Positions 6,675 to 11,138 of a DNA stretch of 11,138 bases are shown in pieces; position 1 is the first letter of the stretch, and every line of letters begins with the position of its first letter. The notes below the pieces were generated by a model. It saw nothing but the letters and a program-made list of their open reading frames with translations, did not search any database and was not told where the DNA came from. The translations under genes and the position numbers were made by a program. This stretch comes from Bacteroidales bacterium UBA714 (GTDB lineage Bacteria > Bacteroidota > Bacteroidia > Bacteroidales > UBA932). The DNA is taken from the NCBI GenBank assembly GCA_002298075.1, contig DBLW01000180.1, positions 1-11,138 on the forward strand. Direction: 5' to 3'.

Positions 6675-6717
6675 ATCGCATTAAATTTATTAAGTATTAA
6701 CCATTTAAAAGTACAAG

Positions 6718-7170
6718 ATGGACACACAGAGCTACAAAACGGTATCCCTCAAAGCTGGTGATATCAAGAAGGAGTGGGTTGTGATCGATGCTACCGACTT
6801 GGTGCTCGGACGTCTTGCTGCCAGGGTGGCGCTCGTTCTTCGCGGTAAGAACAAACCGTCTTTCACTCCGCACATGGATTGCGGTGACAATGTCATCATC
6901 CTCAATGCGGACAAGATAAGGCTCACCGGCAAGAAGATGACCGACAAGGTGTACGTGCGCCATACCGGATATCCGGGCGGACAGCGTTTCAGCACCCCTA
7001 AGGAGATTCTCGCAAAGAAACCTACCGAACTCGTAAGGATGGCTGTCAAAGGCATGCTTCCTAAGAACCGTCTCGGCGCGAAGCTCATCAACAACCTTTA
7101 CCTCTACACAGGTAACGAGCATCCGCATCAGGCGCAGAATCCTAAAACAATTACATTAAACGAAATTTAA
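6718..7170 (+). CDS. rplM: 50S ribosomal protein L13
   Basis: L13 is an early assembly protein of the large subunit that binds 23S rRNA. The 150 residues show the family core: WVVIDATDLVLGRLAA near 20-35, RGKNKPSFTPHMDCGDNV at 42-59, the TGKK and YVRHTGYPGG segment near 70-88, and VKGMLPKN near 110-117 followed by RLG. It is slightly longer than E. coli L13 (142) because of an N-terminal extension of the sort seen in Bacteroidota. The A-rich sequence before the ATG, with no Shine-Dalgarno, is typical for this phylum. It heads the cluster and is followed by rpsI after 7 bases. Confidence 0.98.
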   Translation: MDTQSYKTVSLKAGDIKKEWVVIDATDLVLGRLAARVALVLRGKNKPSFTPHMDCGDNVIILNADKIRLTGKKMTDKVYVRHTGYPGGQRFSTPKEILAKKPTELVRMAVKGMLPKNRLGAKLINNLYLYTGNEHPHQAQNPKTITLNEI

Positions 7171-7177
7171 GCAGAGC

Positions 7178-7567
7178 ATGAAAGTAGTAAACGCCCTTGG
7201 AAGACGTAAATCAGCAGTCGCACGCGTTTATGTCGTGCCTGGTAAAGGTAACATTGTGATTAACGGCCGTGACCTCAATGACTATTTCAAAGAGGACACT
7301 CTCCGTTACATTGTCAACCAGCCTTTTGAGGTTACAGGCACTGCAGCTCAGTTTGACGTTAAGGCAAACCTCGACGGAGGTGGAATCAAAGGTCAGGCAG
7401 AGGCTTTGAGACTCGGTATCGCCCGCGCACTTTGCGAGGTTGACAAAGAGGCTTATCGTCCTGCGCTTAAGGCCGCCGGATTCCTTACACGTGATGCACG
7501 TGAAGTCGAGCGTAAGAAGCCTGGTCAGCCTGGCGCACGCAGACGTTTCCAGTTCAGCAAACGTTAA
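7178..7567 (+). CDS. rpsI: 30S ribosomal protein S9
   Basis: S9 sits in the head of the small subunit and its C-terminal tail reaches the P-site tRNA. The 129-residue protein opens with NALGRRKSAVARV, has GIKGQAEALRLGIARAL in the middle and ends in the conserved basic tail RRRFQFSKR, so it is complete. Only 7 bases separate it from rplM, indicating co-transcription and probable translational coupling. It is followed by an unusually long and structured gap before rpsB. Confidence 0.98.
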   Translation: MKVVNALGRRKSAVARVYVVPGKGNIVINGRDLNDYFKEDTLRYIVNQPFEVTGTAAQFDVKANLDGGGIKGQAEALRLGIARALCEVDKEAYRPALKAAGFLTRDAREVERKKPGQPGARRRFQFSKR

Positions 7568-7784
7568 TATTTGCTGCCTGATTTACAAATCAGTACAGTC
7601 CGGTGCCAAATCATGGGACCTTCACGGAAGATGCGAATCTTCGGGAGCTGCCTGATGATTGCCGTGGCTGCGGAAAATCTCGGGGACCGGCAATGCCGCT
7701 GCTCCGGATTGATGAAAAGAGACCCTCAGGCGAAGGCAACAGCCTGTGAGGCCAATTAAAAAACAAAAGAAAACAAACAAGACA
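7568..7784 (+). ncRNA. Structured intergenic RNA between rpsI and rpsB, candidate S2 leader
   Basis: A 217-bp gap inside an otherwise tight cluster. By eye it pairs well: CTGATT/AATCAG (7578-7583 with 7588-7593, loop TACA); a 6-bp stem GAAGAT/ATCTTC (7627-7632 with 7637-7642) closed by the GNRA-type loop GCGA; a 7-bp stem ATTGCCG/CGGCAAT (7658-7664 with 7688-7694); a possible enclosing stem 7597-7603 with 7704-7710 (one G-U); and an 8-bp bulged stem (7724-7731 with 7742-7751, two bases bulged). The 3' part of the third stem can instead form CGGC-AAT-GCCG (7688-7698), so two folds compete. The last 30 bases are A-rich and open, as suits ribosome entry at rpsB. No T-run terminator and no good promoter are seen. 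In E. coli S2 represses its own rpsB-tsf mRNA through a leader; a similar role here is inference. Confidence 0.5.
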
Positions 7785-8609
7785 ATGCCAAGAACAAATT
7801 TCCAAGAATTGCTTGATGCAGGTGTTCACTTCGGACACTTGGCGAGAAAATGGAACCCTAAGATGGCACCATACATCTTCGACCAGAAGAACGGGATCCA
7901 TATCATCGACCTGCATAAAAGTATAGTTAAAATCGATGAGGCTGCAAATGTACTCAAACAGCTTGCACGTTCAGGCCGCAAGGTACTCTTCGTAGCCACA
8001 AAGAAACAGGCAAAGGAGATCGTTGCTGAGAAGGCAGGATCCGTAAACATGCCTTACGTGACAGAGAGATGGCCGGGCGGAATGCTTACAAACTTCCCGA
8101 CTATCCGCAAGGCTGTCAAGAAGATGAATACCATCGACAAGATGATTGAGGACGGTACTTTCGATACTCTCGCAAAGCGTGAGCGTCTCCAGGTTACCCG
8201 TCAGAGAGCTAAGCTGGAGAAGAACCTCGGTTCAATCAGGGACCTCAGCCGTCTCCCTTCAGCACTTTTCGTAGTGGACGTACAGAAAGAGATGAATGCC
8301 GTAAAAGAGGCAAATCGTCTTAACATTCCGGTTATCGCTATGGTTGATACTTGTTGCGATCCTACTCCGATTGATTATGTGATTCCGGCAAATGACGATG
8401 CGGCAAAATCTATAGCACACATCATGGAGGTGCTTTGCGGCGCCATCAAAGAGGGATTGGACGAAAGGAAGCTCGAGAAGGAGAAAGAGACACCTGAGCA
8501 GGCAGATGAGAAGCAGGCAGGAAAGAAGCTGCGCGCACGCAAGGGCGCAGTAAAGTCTGAGGAGGCTCAGGCTGTGGCACCTGCTGCTGAGGCTGCTGTT
8601 GCAGAGTAA
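7785..8609 (+). CDS. rpsB: 30S ribosomal protein S2
   Basis: S2 joins late in assembly of the small subunit, at the junction of head and body. I start at the ATG at 7785 because homologues begin close to TNFQELLDAGVHFGH; an upstream in-frame GTG at 7746 would add 13 residues encoded by the A-rich leader and part of a stem. The 274 residues show GVHFGH at 13-18, WNPKMAPYIF at 23-32, the RWPGGMLTNF signature at 95-104, and the VDTxCDP motif at 187-193. In that motif residue 190 is cysteine, where asparagine is usual. After about residue 225 the protein continues in a charged, then alanine- and glutamate-rich tail of about 45 residues. It is 34 bp upstream of tsf, its usual partner. Confidence 0.97.
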   Translation: MPRTNFQELLDAGVHFGHLARKWNPKMAPYIFDQKNGIHIIDLHKSIVKIDEAANVLKQLARSGRKVLFVATKKQAKEIVAEKAGSVNMPYVTERWPGGMLTNFPTIRKAVKKMNTIDKMIEDGTFDTLAKRERLQVTRQRAKLEKNLGSIRDLSRLPSALFVVDVQKEMNAVKEANRLNIPVIAMVDTCCDPTPIDYVIPANDDAAKSIAHIMEVLCGAIKEGLDERKLEKEKETPEQADEKQAGKKLRARKGAVKSEEAQAVAPAAEAAVAE

Positions 8610-8643
8610 TCTTAGGTTATCAATTCTTTAAACATCTTACAAA

Positions 8644-9639
8644 ATGGAGATTAAAGCAGCTGACGTTGCAAAGCTTCGTCAAATGACCGGTGCAGGTATG
8701 ATGGACTGCAAGAAAGCACTTGTTGAGGCCGAAGGCGATTTCGCAAGGGCGCAGGAAATCATCCGCGAGAAAGGCAAGCTCGTAGCAGCCAAAAGGGCTG
8801 ACCGCGAGACTTCAGAAGGTGCTGTGATCGCTAAGGTAAACGGTGGCAAGGCCATCGTGGTAGCCCTTGGATGTGAGACTGACTTCGTTTCGAAGAATGC
8901 TGAGTTCCAGGCTCTTGCAGAGGCTATAGCTGAAACTGCAATTGCAAACTTCCCTGCTGACGTTGAAGCCCTCAAGGCTTGCGTCCTTGCTGACGGCAGA
9001 ACCGTTGAGGCTGCTGTTACTGAGCAGACAGGAAAGACTGGTGAGAAGCATGTCATCGTAGGCTACGAGAAAGTCGAGGCACCTTTCATCTCATCTTATA
9101 TCCACAAGATCAATGGCAAGCTCGCTTCTGTTGTCGGCTTCAGCAAGGAGTTCGATTCACAGGTTGCAAAGGGAGTTGCCATGCAGGTCGCTTCTATGAA
9201 CCCGGTTGCCGTTTCAGCGGCTGACTGCTCTCAGGAGGTAATCGACAACGAGCTTAAGGTCGCTGTTGACAAGACCAAGGAAGAGTTGGTTCAGAAGGCT
9301 GTAAACGCAGCTCTCGACAAGGCAGGCATCAACCCTGCACATGTTGACAGCGAGGCTCACATCGAGTCCAATACTGCAAAAGGCTGGCTCACTCCGGAGC
9401 AGGCTGAGCAGGCACGCGAGATCATCAAGACTGTTTCTGCAGAGAAGGCAGCCAACCTTCCTGAGCAGATGGTCCAGAACATCGCTAAGGGCCGTCTTCA
9501 GAAGTTCTTCAAGGAGCAGACTCTTGAGGAGCAGGGTTATCAGATGGGTGACGGCAAGACCCCTGTAAAGGATGTTATTGCCGCGGCAGACAAAGAGGCA
9601 AAGATTCTTTGTTTCAAGAGACTCTCTCTCAACGACTGA
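8644..9639 (+). CDS. tsf: Elongation factor Ts
   Basis: EF-Ts exchanges GDP for GTP on EF-Tu in the cytoplasm. The 331-residue protein begins with a UBA-like helical domain (residues about 5-45, LRQMTGAGMMDCKKAL at 11-26), then has the conserved CETDFVSKN at 77-85 that contacts the EF-Tu nucleotide-binding region (the TDF triplet is at 79-83 with its aspartate and phenylalanine intact). It is longer than E. coli EF-Ts (283), mainly in the second half, with a late GRLQKFFKEQ segment typical of the C-terminal module. It is the last gene of the cluster and is followed 22 bp later by an intrinsic terminator. Confidence 0.97.
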   Translation: MEIKAADVAKLRQMTGAGMMDCKKALVEAEGDFARAQEIIREKGKLVAAKRADRETSEGAVIAKVNGGKAIVVALGCETDFVSKNAEFQALAEAIAETAIANFPADVEALKACVLADGRTVEAAVTEQTGKTGEKHVIVGYEKVEAPFISSYIHKINGKLASVVGFSKEFDSQVAKGVAMQVASMNPVAVSAADCSQEVIDNELKVAVDKTKEELVQKAVNAALDKAGINPAHVDSEAHIESNTAKGWLTPEQAEQAREIIKTVSAEKAANLPEQMVQNIAKGRLQKFFKEQTLEEQGYQMGDGKTPVKDVIAAADKEAKILCFKRLSLND

Positions 9640-9661
9640 TAGCAGTTTCTGCAAATTATAC

Positions 9662-9694
9662 AAGGATGTCCTTAAACGGGGCATCCTTTTTTTT
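9662..9694 (+). terminator. Intrinsic terminator after tsf
   Basis: AAGGATGTCC (9662-9671) pairs with GGGCATCCTT (9679-9688) in ten pairs with one G-U; a 7-nt loop lies between, and eight Ts (9687-9694) form the end of the stem and the tail. This is the strongest terminator in the window and marks the end of the ribosomal cluster. Confidence 0.92.
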
Positions 9695-9781
9695 GCTCCT
9701 TTTAGCAGATTGCAATGGAAAATGGTTTAAATATCGGGCAATTGCTTTTGGGATGCATTCGGTAAAAATCAGACGCATTTT

Positions 9782-9931
9782 TTAAACCGTTTTATGATAA
9801 ATGGATAGGCACGGTATAAAATGGTACTGGCTCAATGCATAACTGACCATCCTTCCAATTTGTGCCATGGCCAGGGAAAGGTCCGGATCGGAATATATGA
9901 GAGGAGACCTGGGATAGAACCTGGCAGGGGC
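9782..9931 (-). other. Short open reading frame, possible gene remnant
   Basis: Reading leftwards from 9931 to the TAA at 9784-9782 gives 49 open codons directly after another stop, with one internal ATG at 9868 that would yield 28 residues (start MAQIGRMVSYALSQY). There is no good promoter or leader in front of the ATG. The peptide is not recognised. Its amino-acid make-up is protein-like, but the frame is short enough to occur by chance. It could equally be antisense to a plus-strand RNA, as the 5' end of the frame overlaps the hairpin at 9898-9953. Confidence 0.2.
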
Positions 9932-9953
9932 TTAAATTCCCGGTCTTATCTCA
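9898..9953. repeat. Imperfect long hairpin
   Basis: Left arm TGAGAGGAGACCTGGGA (9898-9914) pairs with 9938-9953: five pairs, one mismatch, one G-U, five pairs, a bulged T, then four pairs. The 23-base apical part is G-rich. No U-run follows on either strand, so it does not look like a terminator. It may be the core of a small RNA or a remnant of an inverted-repeat element. Confidence 0.35.
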
Positions 9954-10045
9954 AAATCATCAGCTGCCCTCTGTTCTCTTGTGGAGCGTGATTGTTTTAT
10001 TTTCAGTGTGTTATTGAATCACAGCGCCCCTAAAATGGGGAGTTG

Positions 10046-10078
10046 TGTGTCGGGAATGTGCCGGGAATGTGCCGGGAA
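10046..10078. repeat. Three tandem copies of an 11-bp unit
   Basis: The unit TGTGCCGGGAA occurs three times head to tail at 10046-10056, 10057-10067 and 10068-10078; the first copy has T for C at its fifth base. The array ends 8 bp past the flippase stop codon, on its 3' side. An 11-bp period puts each copy on nearly the same helical face; it may also be a simple slippage array. Confidence 0.85.
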
Positions 10079-10086
10079 CCAGATGG

Positions 10087-11138
10087 TTATGCGCACTGTT
10101 TGCGGATGGTTTTCCATGCCAGGAGAGCATAGCATGCTATAAGGGCTGTGTGTGCTCCGAGTTTTGCAAGCATGGGACCGTAGCTGTCGGTCCGGATATC
10201 TGCGAAGAAAGCGCTGTCTATTATGAGCGAAAGTCCATAGACTGCTCCCATAAGGATTACGATTGCTGAGATGCGTCCCCATCTGTACGGTATAGGGTAA
10301 TGTCTGGAGCCGAGCCATGAGCTTATCGCGAACATGACAATATAGCTTGCGAGATGTCCGTAGGCGGCGGCCCAGTATGAATACTTCGGCATGAACACCA
10401 CTATTATCACGGTTGTTACGGCAAGTCCTGCGAGAGTAATCCATATCGCCATGTCGGTCTTGCCCGAGAGTTTGTACCACATGGATACGTTGTAGAGCAT
10501 GCCTAATATCATATATGACAGCAGCATTACGGGAACGACTCCCACGGCAGAACGGAACTGCGGGCCGAGAATTAGGGCTATTATGTCGATATAAAGTATT
10601 ACCCCGAGGAAAACGAGTCCGCAGAATGCGGTGAAGTACTCCTGTACGGATGCATAAAGCTCCTTTGAGCCTTTGTCCTTGGCTTTTCTGAAGAAGAACG
10701 GCTCGGCTGCATATCGGAACATCTGGATGAACAGGTTCATTATCACGGCGAGCTTCACAGCGGCTTGATAAATGCCCAAGCTTGATCTCCATGCATCCGC
10801 ATTCGTGTCGAAATATCTGAACAATATCCTGTCGACGAAGTCATTAATCACTCCGGGGAGAGAGGCTACCATGAGAGGCAGGGAATAAGCAAGCATCTGT
10901 CCAAGCAGTTTCCTGTCGAGACGGAAGCTCAGTTTCATGAAATCAGGAATGAACAGCAGGCCGCATACGGCGCAGCTTATGAAGATTGCGAAGATGACAT
11001 AGCTGAAATCAGGTGCGGCAGGAATGAAATGCAGCAGCCATATGTCAGATGCCGTCAGTTCCGCCACAGGGATTCCCGTCTCAGCCGCGACTTTTGCGCA
11101 ATAGCTCGGGAAAGGGATGAACAGCAGCAGGTTGGCAA
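10087..11138 (-). CDS. Polysaccharide/oligosaccharide flippase, Wzx/MATE-like, 5' end cut off by window edge
   Basis: The frame enters from the right edge and runs 349 codons plus stop TAA at 10089-10087. It is an integral inner-membrane protein with many hydrophobic segments, for example the FSYVIFAIFISCAVCGLLFI region, SLPLMVASLPGVINDFVDRILF (a typical amphipathic helix of the MVF/MATE flippase fold), FCGLVFLGVILYIDIIALIL, VPVMLLSYMILGMLY, WITLAGLAVTTVIIVVF and a last pair near the C-terminus. Between TM pairs lie basic loops such as FRKAKDKG. The pattern fits the second half of lipid-linked glycan flippases (about 480-500 residues), so roughly 130-150 residues are missing. A GTG at 11067 is in frame but is internal. 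Such proteins move undecaprenyl-linked sugars or lipids to the periplasm; the exact cargo cannot be inferred without neighbours. No clear terminator follows it. Confidence 0.85.
   Translation of the reverse strand, partial: ANLLLFIPFPSYCAKVAAETGIPVAELTASDIWLLHFIPAAPDFSYVIFAIFISCAVCGLLFIPDFMKLSFRLDRKLLGQMLAYSLPLMVASLPGVINDFVDRILFRYFDTNADAWRSSLGIYQAAVKLAVIMNLFIQMFRYAAEPFFFRKAKDKGSKELYASVQEYFTAFCGLVFLGVILYIDIIALILGPQFRSAVGVVPVMLLSYMILGMLYNVSMWYKLSGKTDMAIWITLAGLAVTTVIIVVFMPKYSYWAAAYGHLASYIVMFAISSWLGSRHYPIPYRWGRISAIVILMGAVYGLSLIIDSAFFADIRTDSYGPMLAKLGAHTALIACYALLAWKTIRKQCA

Larger units (their letters stand above)
9695..10086. other. 392-bp stretch without a convincing gene
   Basis: Between the tsf terminator and the convergent flippase stop codon no protein gene with recognisable family or good start signals is seen, and no tRNA, riboswitch or CRISPR pattern was recognised. 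It holds a short minus-strand open frame (9782-9931), an imperfect hairpin (9898-9953), a GTGATT/AATCAC dyad (9988-9993 with 10017-10022) and three tandem 11-bp repeats (10046-10078). It may be a degraded insertion or a non-coding RNA locus; the sequence alone does not decide. Confidence 0.5.

Noticed and set aside
7546..7573. Possible internal promoter for rpsB (AATATTTG near 7566-7573)
   Set aside because: The box lacks the T of TAnnTTTG and no -33 TTTG lies at the right distance.
7746..7784. Upstream GTG start that would extend S2 by 13 residues
   Set aside because: The added residues are a Lys-rich translation of the A-rich leader and part of a stem; homologues begin near the ATG at 7785.
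9898..9960. tRNA-like pattern
   Set aside because: No T-loop TTCNANN closed by complementary arms, no acceptor stem and no plausible anticodon arm could be drawn on either strand.
10019..10792. Another minus-strand frame of 257 codons overlapping the flippase
   Set aside because: It overlaps the flippase in a different frame on the same strand and its translation is rich in Arg, His and Cys with no membrane segments, unlike the clear multi-pass protein.
11065..11067. GTG as start codon of the flippase
   Set aside because: The frame stays open to the window edge with membrane-protein-like sequence, and a start here would leave the protein too short for the family.
1..11138. CRISPR array, insertion sequence, integrase, toxin-antitoxin or defence genes
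   Set aside because: No regularly spaced direct repeats, transposase or nuclease motifs, or small paired frames were seen anywhere in the window.

Overview
The window reads as chromosomal DNA of a member of the Bacteroidota, most likely order Bacteroidales. Four things support this. There are matches to the Bacteroidetes promoter consensus (TTTG, about 19-22 bp, then TAnnTTTG). The regions upstream of start codons are A-rich and lack Shine-Dalgarno sequences. Two lipoproteins occur, one of DUF1735 plus LamG type and one with a CotH kinase domain. The order rplM-rpsI-rpsB-tsf forms one cluster. Genus cannot be fixed from the sequence alone.

Layout. On the minus strand at the left edge lies lpxK (Kdo/lipid A pathway, 3' part cut by the window). 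Upstream of it, on the same strand, is a dusB-type tRNA-dihydrouridine synthase gene. Divergent from that gene is pfkA (ATP-type 6-phosphofructokinase) with its own promoter and a 5' UTR holding two abutting short dyads. Next, on the plus strand, come two lipoprotein genes: a DUF1735-LamG protein and a CotH-kinase protein. A strong intrinsic terminator sits only 11 bp in front of the second start codon. After a second terminator comes the translation cluster rplM-rpsI-rpsB-tsf, with a textbook promoter, a small hairpin at the predicted mRNA 5' end, a 217-bp structured gap between rpsI and rpsB, and a clean terminator after tsf. About 390 bp without a convincing gene follow, holding an imperfect hairpin, a short minus-strand open frame and three tandem 11-bp repeats. 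The window ends in a minus-strand multi-pass membrane flippase gene (Wzx/MATE-like) cut at its 5' end.

How the parts relate. Most genes are housekeeping: outer-membrane lipid A and polysaccharide export at the two ends, glycolysis, tRNA modification and translation. The accessory element is the lipoprotein pair, probably displayed on the cell envelope; it lacks neighbouring SusC/SusD genes, so it is not an obvious polysaccharide utilisation locus.

I did not find a clear new defence or mobile system. The best candidates for something undescribed are RNA-level: the rpsI-rpsB intergenic leader, the hairpin in front of rplM, the terminator in front of the CotH gene, and the unexplained 9695-10086 segment. 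All structures were paired by eye, without a folding program or database search.
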